This document shows positions 1-10,510 of a stretch of 27,296 nt of DNA, piece by piece. A program made the position numbers and the translations under genes. How positions within the stretch are numbered: the first letter of the stretch is position 1; each line of letters begins with the position of its first letter. The notes below the pieces were generated by a model. That model saw only the letters and a list, made by a program, of their open reading frames with translations, searched no databases and was not told the origin of the DNA. Where the stretch lies: contig JAKCWW010006537.1 of assembly GCA_026260175.1 (NCBI GenBank), positions 4,890 through 32,185 on the forward strand, read 5' to 3'. Source of the stretch: Reticulitermes lucifugus. Taxonomy: Eukaryota; Arthropoda; Insecta; Blattodea; Rhinotermitidae.

Positions 1-642
1 AATCACTGTCGTGTTTTTGGAAGCCAAAAACTGCCGAACAACGAGCGATGTGTGGGCGGGCACATTGTCGTGGTGGAGAACCCAGCTGTTCTCCCACTTT
101 TCTGGACATTTGTGCCTAATGCTGTCCCGTAGCTGCTTCAAAACTTCACAATAAAACATCCTGTTGACAGTTTGACCAGGGGGGACAAATTCTACAAACT
201 GCAACCATAGCCTCTCACACTTTCACGATGTTTTCCGGTGTTGTGCTTGTCGATGGTCGTCCTGAACGCTGACCATCGTCGACAGACGTTCGTCCATCCT
301 TGAAGCGTGTGTACCACAAAAAAGTTTTACTTTGACTCATAGCATTGTCACCTAATGCTTCCACAAGCATGTGGTGGGTTTGTACAGCAGTTTTTTTAAG
401 CTTAAAGCAAAATATGATGCAGATTCTTTGCTCCCATTTATGCAGGTTTAAAAAATCGCTTAACCACTACAACACAACGTTACAAAAACGCACAAAACTC
501 AAGAACACGGCCTCTCGCCTTCACGGCTGTTGGCACACTAATTCACAAAAGGTACTGCTCGCCCCATCTAGCGGCGGCAGGCCATACCACAACCGGTTCG
601 CGCGTGGAATTCAAATTCCCCAAACTTTTGGGTAGCACCTCG
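1..642 (-). mobile_element. mariner-like (Tc1/mariner, probably DD34D) transposon relic, truncated by window edge
   Basis: Read on the minus strand, 642 down to 1 gives a transposon end (starting CGAGGTGCTACCCAAAAG, beside a TA), then a degenerate HTH part of a transposase (pieces such as AVQTHHMLVEALGDNAMSQS and TFLWYTRFKDGRTSVDDG), then a catalytic-domain part with the mariner hallmark HHDNVPAHTS. The Asp codon of that motif is at 67-69. Between the two parts, near 205-220, the reading frame shifts and the segment that should carry the first catalytic Asp is missing. There is also an in-frame stop just before the junction. The copy is therefore dead. The far end of the element lies beyond base 1. 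It sits in an intron of the receptor kinase gene, antisense to it. Confidence 0.85.
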
Positions 643-664
643 TATGTATGTATGTATGTATGTG
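643..664. repeat. (TATG)n microsatellite
   Basis: About five and a half tandem copies of TATG lie directly against the mariner end. The element probably inserted at a TA inside, or at the edge of, this tract. Confidence 0.9.
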
Positions 665-803
665 ATATGTGTTGGTGTGTATGAATAATAGTCATGAAGT
701 TTGCCTAAAAATGGTTTACTATTTCTTTCCATACATACCTCAGAAACTCATGATTGATTCTGTAAATTTGTATTAGATTCTTACTATTTGCTTGTTGGAA
801 CAG

Positions 804-1048
804 AGTCTGATTGCATTCTTCATGGATACATTAAGAAGCTGGGTGGACCGTTTGCCTCAGCATGGCAAACACGTTATGCCAAGCTGTATCCAAATAGATT
901 AGAATTACACCCAGAGTCTGGCAGCACAAAACCTGAACTTATCTTCATGGACCAGATAGAAGATGTCAGTGCAGATCTGGTACATGTCAAGAATGAGCAG
1001 TGCATTGTGGTCCGTACCCGGGATGGCAAGATTGTTCTCACCAATCCA
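804..1048 (+). CDS. Gprk1: G-protein-coupled receptor kinase 2/3-type (insect Gprk1), PH-domain exon
   Basis: This internal exon encodes most of the C-terminal pleckstrin-homology domain of a GRK2/3-type kinase, which phosphorylates activated G-protein-coupled receptors at the plasma membrane. In the family the PH domain binds G-beta-gamma and phosphoinositides to recruit the kinase. The translation begins [20 protein letters not shown] and continues with [17 protein letters not shown], ending [11 protein letters not shown]; the first PH strands and the basic loop are clear. The acceptor is TTGGAACAG before 804; an AG two bases further on is an alternative. The donor is CCA|GTAGGT after 1048, leaving phase 0. 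Open reading continues a few codons into the intron and should not be counted. The N-terminal, RGS and kinase exons must lie upstream of the window. I am confident of the family; the symbol follows the Drosophila orthologue name. Confidence 0.93.
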
Positions 1049-2934
1049 GTAGGTCTTACAATATCTTGTGCATAAATGCTAATTCACATTCAGCTGTGGT
1101 CTTTACTAATTATAGCATACAGTAAAAGTGTACTGATTTACGGATTGACATCTTCTAGATACTATGGACTTGTTAATTTCAGTGTTCCTGACTTAAGTGG
1201 CATGTAAATACACAATTATGAAAATGAAATTGAAGGTAAGCTGTGTTGTCTAAGATGCCAGGTTGTAACAGGTACGAATCATGTATTATTTTAGGTATAA
1301 GTTACAGTCAGTGATTCTCACTGGATAGAAATAAATCTGCTAGTACTGATAATGAGTGTAGTTAGGGGCAGTGGACCACCTGTTTGACAAGCGTATGTTA
1401 GACATAATGCCAAGGGTGCTTTCACATGCTCTGGTAGTGTAGGTATCAGTATTGATGTGTGTGTTGGGTGCTCTAAAAATACACAGACCAGTGTAATTGA
1501 TACCTTCATGTAGTCACTGATCCAATATGAATTTGGTCCAGTACAATGAAATCAATGTCACTGTTGGATGGTTCACTAGAAATTGGCTGACACAGGATGC
1601 TAGATGATGATGTATCTGTCATCTGATATTTATTGAAGAGCACAAGCATATATGTTCCCTCAGACGCTCGTTGATTTATCAGTGCCGGTGAACTAGATGA
1701 AAAATGTACTTCGTGGGTTCTCTTAAATTATTAATTTTTTTTTTTTTTTTTTCTTCTTCCAAAAAATATGAAAGTGGAATTCAAGGCTTTATTTGGCAGT
1801 GTGAGGAACTCGATCAGATTACATATTTAGCAGCATGTTTGGAATTTTTTTTATTTTCTGGGTCTTGACACTGCAATTCCCTTTACATTATTCTTATGGA
1901 GTAATGAAGAGCTGGGATAGCATTAATCAGTGTAGTGACTACGCTGGGGGCTGGGTGACTGAGGGGTTGTTTCCCCAGGGCATGAAGCTGACCACTGACC
2001 TACATATAGTGTCCCCCATGAGCCTTTATGATGTGCACAGGGGCAACATTACATTTTTTATCCTTCACCTTATGGAAAAATGTGCTTTGATTAGTGCAGT
2101 TGGCAATACTGGCCTTGGTTATATGCTTGATGTTCAGAATGCTTTGAGGGGTAAATCAATTGAGAAACATGCCAGTATCCAAGTCTTTACTGTACAATAT
2201 TCTCAGGATGGCATTGTGGATGGAGATGCCTCTCCCTGAGCTGTGCATGTTGATGCATGGTGGCAGTGTGTATGCAGTAGGCCTATGTATGCTCAATACA
2301 AAGTATATGCTTAAACTGTTCAGAGCATACCCACTCCAAAAACAGGTATTTTTAGGTGATAATAGTGCTTTACTTAAGGCTGCGTGTACACGTGAGTGTA
2401 AACTGTCATGAGTTCTATTGAGAGTATCTAGCAATGATGTTCAGACATGAAGGTAATTCGAGACAAGCTGGCTGTCTGCTAGTGTTTTGAGAGCAGTGGA
2501 CTGGTAAGAACTCTCAAACTACAAAACTTTTATTTATACATGCAAGTAAACTTCTGGTTCTTAGAGAAAGAACATGGTGATGGCCGATTCAGCTGTTAGT
2601 GAACATGCAGGAGCGCAGATCGTACATCACTGGAGTGAAATGAGGAAGTTCTGTAACAATTAGTCATTGATTAGATATGGCTCACCTTCACAAAGCAAAA
2701 TTTGCAGATGTTGTGTATATGGTTTTAGTTATTAATAGGAGAAGAAATGGGAAAGGAAAATATTGGGTTAATGTTAAAGTTAAATACATTGCATATATTT
2801 CATTTAAATGTATATAGGTCAGACAGTTTGCATGTTTACATACATGATACATGCAATTTGCTAATTACTAATTAATATTTTTAACAACCAATTAAATGCA
2901 CAATATGCTTATTACTATTATTATATTGAAATAA
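1049..2934. other. Receptor-kinase intron, unassigned part
   Basis: This is the first part of the 3.86 kb intron between the two PH-domain exons. It contains an 18-base T run at 1735-1752 but no recognisable domain. The short open frames around 1835-2411 have no recognisable motif and look like chance openings. Confidence 0.6.
1735..1752. repeat. Poly-T run (18 T)
   Basis: Uninterrupted T homopolymer inside the intron, followed by a short CTTCTTCC stretch. It could be the reverse of an old retroposon poly-A tail, but no body is recognisable beside it. Confidence 0.9.
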
Positions 2935-2936
2935 TT

Positions 2937-2992
2937 GACTGCAACATGTTTCGATCCCTATGGGATCATCATCAGGGAGTATATACTTCAAG
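2937..2992 (-). ncRNA. Hammerhead-ribozyme-like core in the LINE tail (candidate)
   Basis: On the minus strand, CTGATGA (2975-2969) is followed by one unpaired base. A perfect 6-bp hairpin GATCCC-ATA-GGGATC (2967-2953) comes next, then GAAAC (2952-2948). After that, AC...GT could form a 2-bp stem III, closing on GTC with a potential cleavage site after 2937. Short-stem-III hammerheads of this layout are known from retroelements. Against it: an extra base separates CTGATGA from stem II, and the bases next to the core do not pair as stem I; only a distal TTGAA/TTCAA match exists. It is probably degenerate. Confidence 0.25.
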
Positions 2993-4145
2993 TAATTGTG
3001 TATAAAACAACATCTAAATTTGTTGTAAACAGTTGTATCTTGATATCTTTACACCGTGTAGTAAATGTGAGATGTAAACTGTTACTTGTAAGACTGATGT
3101 AGGTATACAGCGATATGGAACTCATTGTCTCGAAGGTGGCGTGTATGTATGTTGATGGTTCTGTTAAAATGTTATTTTATGTTATGAAAGCAGTTATTCT
3201 GTTATTCATTAACTTTTATAAAATGTTTGAAGAAGCTGATAGAGATATGGGTCTATAATTTTGAATATTTTCATTATCCCCTTTTTTATAATATCGCAGT
3301 TTTTAATCTGGAAAAGTGGCCGACTCCAACTAAGCATTATATATGTGAGCATTTTTTATATAAATTTTATGTTTCTTTACAACTAAATCTGGTACTACAT
3401 CAAAACTGCCAAAAATTGTTGTGTAAGATTTTTTTTATCACATTTTCTGCTTCATCTGCCAATACAGGATTTAATTTTGAACTGTGTAGAGTTTTTAATT
3501 CCTTGAGTTATCCAATTTTTCTCCAATTTCTTACATGTTGTTCCCTCAGATATACTGTTTTGACTGGAAAGGTGTTGTCATAAAGAAAATGGAAGATATC
3601 CAAAAAAGGACTAAATTTTGTATTTACATCTGATTGTACATACACTTCTTGCCATGTGATTTGATTTAGTAGATAAAGAAATTCCTGTACATTTTCTTTT
3701 CTAAATTGTCTTCATTTCACTCTTTTTGGCATGTTACTAAAATTTTTAAATGGTTTGGATAACACGAGCATAATGGTCAGCTAATCCTAAATCCATTACT
3801 ATTGTGGGTTCTGTATAATTTCTCTGATAACATTTGCTGTTCTTTTGCATGAGTTTAACATAAGTTTCTTAATTTGCTCTTTTGTTTGTGAGTCCTTTCT
3901 TTACCATCACATTCATATGAAGCCCATATTTTCTGTAGTGTTCCCTATTTCAACTAATGTCTATAATCTCTGTGTGGTTAAATATCTTTATTTTCTTTTG
4001 CAGTTTTCTGTTAAACACCTTCACCCCATTGTTTACACATAATGATACTTCTGAGTCAAACCTATGGGGTGCACTCATATTCATCACATTTGTATTTCTC
4101 CTGTTTTGTGCAAAGTTTGACATGTATTTCAGCCCTTTGGGCAGT

Positions 4146-4397
4146 TTATTTTTTCACTACCACCACATCATCTCTTGTCATATTATCAGTTTCTTCTCTT
4201 ACTGTGTTTGCAATCACCTCTAAACCTGTGCGTGATTTTACATAACCTGTCACCTCAAAAGAGTTTCCAAGGTTTCTTGCTAGTTCTTCTATACGTCCTC
4301 TTGCATGACTGTCTCCAGTAAGAATATGATGTTTCTTCTTCACTGGGACCTTTTGAGGGGGGAGGGGGGGCTCTTCCAAAGTTCTTTTTCTGTCCAA
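4146..4397 (-). pseudogene. LINE ORF1-type esterase-like fragment with GDSH motif
   Basis: This is the longest intact piece of the LINE. It has a basic, Pro-rich lead (RKRTLEEPPLPPQK, VKKK) followed by ILTGDSHARGRIEELARNLG and a strand pattern with VVVV near the end. The GDSH box resembles the nucleophile block of SGNH hydrolases, a domain known from ORF1 of some CR1-type LINEs. The frame is broken just after VVVV, where related copies would continue; the continuation is found in another frame below 4110. It is a relic, not a host gene. Confidence 0.6.
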
Positions 4398-4912
4398 TCC
4401 TATACTTTATGCTACCTCAGTTGGTTCTTAAGGTTATATAACAGATAGTAATGATTTACATATTCTATTTGCTGTTTGCTATGATTTGTTTCTAACCAGT
4501 TTTTCTTCTATGACAGCCTGTAAGTACTTTTATCCATTTATTTTGCATGGTTTCCTTTGAATCTAATTTTTCATTCTGAATTACATTCCACTTTCTGTAC
4601 TTCCATGTCCAATGTCTCCATTGCACTTCCCTCTTTCTGTAGCAATGTAATAATTATTCATGTAAAACAGGGATTATATTGGACAGTGTGCACCAAAGTT
4701 GCATTCGTATGACAACTTTTAACATAGACCCACTCCCCCAGTACCAATTTTCACAGTATTGTTGAGTATTTTTTGGAGATGAAATGGCAGACTGAAGTAT
4801 ACATACATCCTGTCCATAATGCATTTGTTCCCTGTACTAATGAAATTTACATACTGATAATTGTTTAGAGATAAGCATGTTCCTAACACTTGTTTTTCTT
4901 TATGTTGTTCAG

Positions 4913-5080
4913 GATGAAATAGGGCTAAAGGAGTGGGCGTTGTCTCTCCGCTCTGCTCATAAGTGTTCGCTAGAGCTTCTAGGTAATATGGCAAAGAAAG
5001 CAGGCAAGATTTATGGCACAGAACGGGATGTAAACAACAGAAATCCCTTCATAGCAGCCAGGAGCACCAATGGCAATTAG
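4913..5080 (+). CDS. Gprk1: G-protein-coupled receptor kinase 2/3-type (insect Gprk1), terminal exon
   Basis: This exon completes the PH domain and the C-terminus. It opens with [17 protein letters not shown], the C-terminal PH helix with its invariant Trp, corresponding to the family's PELVQWKKELRDAY. A basic segment ([14 protein letters not shown]) follows, in the region that contacts G-beta-gamma in GRK2, and the protein ends ARSTNGN before a TAG at 5078-5080. The short end resembles the GSANGL end of mammalian GRK2. The acceptor is TTTATGTTGTTCAG at 4899-4912, phase 0, which matches the phase-0 donor after 1048, so the join reads [15 protein letters not shown] without disruption. Together the two exons supply about 137 residues of a protein normally near 690-700. 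Confidence 0.93.
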   Translation, partial: DEIGLKEWALSLRSAHKCSLELLGNMAKKAGKIYGTERDVNNRNPFIAARSTNGN

Positions 5081-5457
5081 TGACAGCCAGAATACCTTGT
5101 GCTGCTGTGATGGCAGCATCAGTAACTATTCCAATCCTGTATTGCCTCGCCATGCCCCTACATGGGGCTTAAGTCATGAGGTGACCTTGGAATCCACATG
5201 CCCTTTCCTTCATCCTGTTGTGCCAACCTCTGGCTGGTTTCAAGAAGAGATGAAGGTAATCATAGGGTGCAAGTATGAAAGCACCAAGCACTACTGGTAA
5301 ATCCTCCCATCTTTGTTGCTATCTATATATCCCATTTACCCTCCCTTTGAAGTTCTGTATGTGGTATGGCCTGTTTTAGTACATGGAGTCTCATCCTCCC
5401 AGAATGATGATGCAGTGCACACCACCATCATTCGTGTATTTAGATAGCAGCTACAAA

Positions 5458-5545
5458 AATAAAGGTTTGAACTCTCATTCTTCTAGAGCCTTCTACCCAT
5501 TAATAATAAATGGAAAACTAAAAACTTGGTCTGTGTGTGATTTCA
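5458..5545 (+). terminator. Probable polyadenylation site of the receptor kinase gene
   Basis: Two AATAAA hexamers (5458-5463 and 5505-5510) lie about 380 and 425 bases after the stop. The second is followed 18 bases later by a GT-rich stretch, GGTCTGTGTGTGA (5528-5540), the usual layout around a cleavage site near 5520-5527. Later AATAAA hexamers (7949, 8768, 10666) could serve longer 3' ends; the sequence alone cannot decide. Confidence 0.45.
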
Positions 5546-7829
5546 GTTTGTAGAACAAGTTGGAATGTCATCCAGAATAATGAGTCAAAATAGAAAGGAC
5601 GAGTTGCAGTCGTATGTTATATTTCTCATCCCCCCTGCGTTTCCCAGTAGGGAAGTCCGTGAGCCTATATGTACATGTGTATGTGTGAGTGTGCGTTTTT
5701 AATATGTATCGTATGTCTGTGGTTCTGCTGTATTGAAGTGTGAAAAATTTGTATGTGTATGTTGTGATATAGGTAGTAAGAACGCATTCTCAGATTTATT
5801 GTACATAATGCAGTAAAATTCATGTTTACAGATGTCATTTGTGTGGAAGAAATGTTGAATGCTTGCTTCTTCTTAATGTCCTTACACTGTGTGAAAAAGT
5901 AAATCTTATCCCAGGTTCCTGGTATTTATTTTGTAGACATTTGATGCAAATTTTTTTAAAGTCTTTTGTGTTTTGTGGTGGAAGTCGCAGTTTTTTAATT
6001 GTTCGAGATAAATTCAGCAAGTTTGCAAAACAGAATCAGAAGGGCAGAAGTGTTATATGTGTACAAAGTGAACATTTATGAATCCCTTTTTATACAGTAT
6101 TTTGTGTCTGATAATACCCTTCTTTGTGCCCTGTCACACATCAGGTGAGAAATTTAAACACATTTAGGTTTGATGAAATTTTGTGTAGTTAAAACTTAGA
6201 GTGAATGAATGTTATTTTTTCTACATTAGTTTGTTCTCTGTGTTTGTATGCCTTTGTAGGTATGCAAAAAAATCAAAATGCTCTACCTTTCGTGCTCATT
6301 TGCTTGCTTTTTTATGATTGTTGTTATTATTACTGTGGGAAATTATTGCACAATTATTTATTTAAAATAATCTAGAATTTTTTGGAAAGTTCTGATTCTT
6401 TTTACCATCTGTCTCTCTTACAAAATACAAACTTCTCGACTGAGATGTGTCACACTGTACAACATTATTGTTATTATGGTAGTACTGATGATTGCTCATA
6501 GAAGAAAGTCCTGTGTTTTTTTCATTTGTATTTTGTCACAGAATGCGTTTTGTCTATCGATCTTGATGCCGTGGCCTACTGCTGTCAGATGCCAGTCACA
6601 TTTCACTGCAGTCTGTGGAAGTAATTCCAAATTCACTTGCCACAGATTGTTTCAATACATTGTCCTATGTAACATTGTTAATTGTTTTTATATGATAGAA
6701 AACAACAGTACCAGGTGTAATTATTTGTTCGTGGCAGCATAACAGAGACACAGAGCACAGAGACTGAATCATGGGCCTAGAAAGTTCTGTTGTATATCAT
6801 CTGTAACTTTTGGTTTTTATGTGTGAGAAGATGTGTCAGAATAGTTTGCATAAACGCTGACAGAACAAAACACATCCTCCGTCAAGTACATTAATTGGTA
6901 TGGGCTTTTCCCTATTTCTGTTCATATCTTGATGTTAAAAGATATTTTAATCTGTAATGTGTAACTTTGGTTGCTGGGCTTTAGACAAGACACCAGACCA
7001 TAGAACCAGTGATCAGTTTCAGCTAGATACTACCTTTATTTCATTAACTCCGGCTGGCATATGCATATACTGTCTGTGCATCATGACAGAAGGAGTGAAG
7101 ACATTCAAAACTTCCCTTCATCTTCAGCTGTGATGACAGATACAAAATGAGGAAAATCTGGCTACATGTCTCTTCTTCCAGTTCTTCTTGTCCATGTGAC
7201 CCCTTCCCATTGGATAGCACTGCACATTTGAACAGCTTCAACATAAGACGTGGCTAAACCCAGCAGTTGCACATTAAACACAAGCTGCAAAACTCTAAGA
7301 ATGAGAACATGTTTTAATTGCCTTGAGTTTTACAGTGCACATTTATAATGTTGATTACAGTGATTGACAATACTGTCATGTTCTTCACATGTGGAATGTG
7401 GTTAGGTGTCTGTGTGTTCCTTTTCCCTTTGTAGCATGACATTTTAAATGCTTTCTAAGGTCTTAGGAGAGCAGTAGTGGCCATTTGTATGTTTAATCTG
7501 TCTGCTATAAATGCTGTGCAAATGAATTTTTTGGCCTACGTTACAATTTCTTTTTATTTGCATTTCTGTTTAAAACAGTGCCAGTGTTGAAAACAGTTGT
7601 AAATTTAACTGTGTTAGAGTTATGAATGGTGAATGTATGCTACACAGTTACTGTAGTAAAAGTATAGTGTGAAACATGTCGTGCATTTTGTACATGGAAC
7701 GTTACTGAAATTGTGATCAAAAGTTGCGATACTGACATCTTAAGTTGTAATTTAAAGTTTTGTAAAGTATAAGTTTTCATGTTCTTATGGTGGTTGCTGG
7801 TGAAATGATTTGTCTTTTAGTTTTCTGAG
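5546..7829. other. No gene recognised; AT-rich DNA or extended 3' UTR
   Basis: No coding exon, repeat family or RNA gene was recognised. Open frames here are short and lack motifs. If the kinase uses a distal polyadenylation site, this stretch would be 3' UTR. Confidence 0.5.
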
Positions 7830-7909
7830 CCACATAGTGGTAATGTTCCAATGTTTCGGAGGAACATAGTGCCTTCTCTGAAATGTCAGAATATTTAACC
7901 ACTGTGTGG
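7830..7909. repeat. Compact nested hairpins (three-way-junction-like)
   Basis: The outer arms 7830-7843 (CCACATAGTGGTAA) and 7895-7909 (TTAACCACTGTGTGG) pair over almost their full length. Inside are two further hairpins: TGTTCC/GGAACA (7844-7849 with 7861-7866) and TCTGA/TCAGA (7877-7881 with 7886-7890, loop of four). On the minus strand the first loop includes CCTCCGAAACATTGG. The layout suits a structured RNA or a repeat terminus. I do not recognise the family. Confidence 0.55.
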
Positions 7910-10115
7910 GGCAGAAACCCAAATAGTACCATCATTTTGGTTTTATAAAATAAATGTTATGTTAATTTGTGTATATTTAGTTTATGATGCACATGAGAGC
8001 ATTGTTATTTGTTAATGATAGGTAATACATAATTTTATGTTTGAGATATATGTATTTTGTCCTTGGTGTTGTATGAAAACAGCTTCTGTTCAGAGTGTGA
8101 TTCAAAAATGTTCATAGAACAAAATGTCAGTAGTGACAGATTAAACAGTGCATCCAGTTGAATCTTTATTTTACAACTGCAGTTACTTAATCTTGGGTTG
8201 CATTTTGCTACTCACAGCTCTTTATGGATCTGAATTCCATTGTCACATCAAAATGACTTGCTATGAACAGCCTAAGAGAAACATAAAATGCAGAAGTATA
8301 TTCTTATTATTTATTTTCACAATATTTAGTATAACTTCCTTGGACTCTGTTGCAGACAATATTTAGCCAAATGAAAAGAAATGGTTTCAGTTTCAATACA
8401 TGACTTTGTTCTTATTATAAGTTCTCTTACGCAGAATAAGTTGGTAATTATCAGTACTTTGATTGAAGCGTTATTTTTCAAATAATTTCACTTGTGAGGA
8501 GATGGAAAGTTGTTGGTGAGTGTTTGTATTGTGTTTGTTTTGAACTTCCTCGATGGGTGAACTGTTGTCTAGTATCAATTTCAAACCCTGAACTCCTGAA
8601 GTTAGATGTACGGTATTGTACAGTATTTGTAAATCACTGGCATGTCTTTGACACTTTAATGGAAAGGCCTTCATCTGCATTGAATGTCAGAGATTTGACT
8701 TCTCCAGAATGTAAATGCTGCAAATACAGTAGAGACAAACATAAAAACACTGAATGGAGATTGTTAGAATAAATAACAAAAGTCACATTTTGCCATATTA
8801 GTACAATTACATGTATAGGGTTATGAAGGTCATAAAATCAAACCCATTTATTGCCTTGGAAGATAGGTATGTGATTACTGATAGCACTGTAATAAGTTTA
8901 CAGGTAAGTATTTACCACATATTGTTGATTATTAATACAGTTAAAATTATTGTAACACAGAGATATACAGTTCTTGCTTTGGTGATGTATAGAAATGTAT
9001 TTTAAAACTCCATAAACCTGAATGGCATAAATCACAACTAGGAATATATATTTTTAACAGAACTCACTCTTATTCAGAGTGTTGAGGTTTTTGATATAAA
9101 GAAGGTTATACTATTTTCAGGTCTGATAAATTGTTAAATTATGATGATCGGCAGTACAATTTATTCTGATATATTGCATTATACTGGTTGTGTGTAATTG
9201 AATATCGTTCAGATGTTAAGTCAACACAAAACATGAGTAATGACACACAATTAACTGTAATGTGTGCCTGTATATATCTTACAGTGTTGCATTCTGGATC
9301 ATATAATCACTGTTCTTTTTATTTAAACGTTTCCTGTAATAGATATAGTATGCACACACACATTATAGATTAAAACTGAAATCAAGTCTAATGTAACAGA
9401 GTTATGAATTAATCGCACCAACTTGGATTATATTTTATTTTCTGCAGCAGCTATAGAAGTTTCAGCAACTACGTGAACTAAGTACAGTGTTGTGTGATAC
9501 TGGTAGTGCAAGTGGATAAGACTTTCATGTTTGTTCTAGCAGTCACCATTTTCAGAACATAATTTTGTTTTTTCATGGTGCAAAAGCCCCTACTGGGCCA
9601 GGGCCTCATTATCAAGGCTTCATGATTACACAGTTCAGAACATCAATGGTGCATGCAAAAGTGTCTGTGTAAAGGTTGATGCATTCAGAAATTCTAGTTA
9701 TGCCATATAATAAGATCTTTTGCTATTGATAAGTTGAGAGCATTCCTTCTTTATTGCAGAATACATATTACATGGTAAGGACTAATAACCAACTGTTGTT
9801 GAAGCATTTGCAGAGTGAACTGTAATTTCCGTTACATTTCTGCACTGTGTTTATTTACATATTCTTGTTGCCACATACAAAGCTTAACATTAAGGTATGC
9901 TGTTAGAATAATGTTGAAATATATTGCTGAATGAATTTTGTGTCACATGAGACAGTGAAACTGTCAGACTACTAACATGACACAGATAAAGTGGGTGTGG
10001 CTGTGGCTGTATATAACTAATTTTGGTAGTAGACTTTAAATGCCACAACCAGTACCAAAATCTGGCATTGGACATGATCCTGAGGCATTTCCATCTACAG
10101 CAAAATTCAATCTAA
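7910..10115. other. No gene recognised
   Basis: AT-rich DNA with several short open frames that have no motif or coding-like composition. No repeat family was identified with confidence. Confidence 0.5.
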
Positions 10116-10510
10116 CATCTGATAATTCAGAAATCCTGATAATCTGGCACTTGGGGAGAGTAGTTGCAAGACTGGGAAGTTTTGCTTTTTACCAGAAGAA
10201 AGCTTCATCATTGAAACAGGAAGATCTCTGACATATTCAAAAAGGCTTCTGAAAGTGTATGTACGTCAACTTCTGTTGTATCTCCTGACCCGTTATCTCC
10301 TCCTCCAACTTCATGGACTATGAAGACTCCAGAAAACACAGATGAGGACCCTAATGACCCTGAACCAACAGATGGAGATATCCAAATGGAATACTCCTCT
10401 GATTAGCTGTAGAGCCCAAGTATAGGAGCAGTAACAAAAAATTAGCTCTAAGAACTTAGGTCATATAGGTACCATCTGATAAACCAGAATATTCAATAAT
10501 TTAGCACCTG
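10116..10510 (+). mobile_element. pogo/Tigger-like DNA transposon remnant (transposase tail)
   Basis: An open stretch ending at TAG 10404-10406 reads KISDIFKKASESVCTSTSVV, then a Pro/Ser and acidic tail (SPDPLSPPPTS, NTDEDPNDPEPTDGD). This resembles the low-complexity C-terminus of pogo/Tigger transposases, where a basic 'xxDFFKK' block precedes a Pro/Asp-rich end. The stretch is bracketed by two similar motifs in the same orientation: CATCTGATAATTCAGAAATC (from 10116) and CATCTGATAAACCAGAATAT (from 10473), each followed by ATAAT and GCAC. They look like terminal repeats, but a normal element would have them inverted. The assignment rests on composition and is tentative. Confidence 0.45.

Larger units (their letters stand above)
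2935..4690 (-). mobile_element. Decayed non-LTR retrotransposon (LINE), internally deleted
   Basis: Minus-strand translation across several frames gives an ordered set of LINE fragments. First is an ORF1-like start (about 4690-4400, for example KEGSAMETLDMEVQKVE). Next is a GDSH esterase-like segment (4397-4146) and its continuation (about 4110-3850: NTNVMNMSAPHRFDSEVS, VKVFNRKLQKKIKIFNHTE, YGLHMNVM). Then come the end of an endonuclease-like part (MDLGLADHYA, about 3790) and a linker (FRKENVQEFLYLLNQITWQE, about 3700). Last is the start of a reverse transcriptase (IQNYRPISISSSFS, about 3240). The endonuclease core and most of the reverse transcriptase are missing, and stops and frameshifts are frequent. 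The 3' tail carries a hammerhead-like motif. The boundaries are estimates. It lies antisense in the receptor-kinase intron. Confidence 0.7.

Noticed and set aside
345..635. Plus-strand 96-codon open frame over the mariner end
   Set aside because: It is the antisense shadow of the transposase relic and has no motif of its own.
1835..2239. 134-codon open frame in the kinase intron with a hydrophobic start
   Set aside because: No domain, no plausible splice sites in phase with the flanking kinase exons, and AT-driven composition; the intron join is already smooth without it.
3227..3583. 118-codon plus-strand open frame
   Set aside because: It lies opposite the reverse-transcriptase and linker part of the minus-strand LINE and is explained by it.
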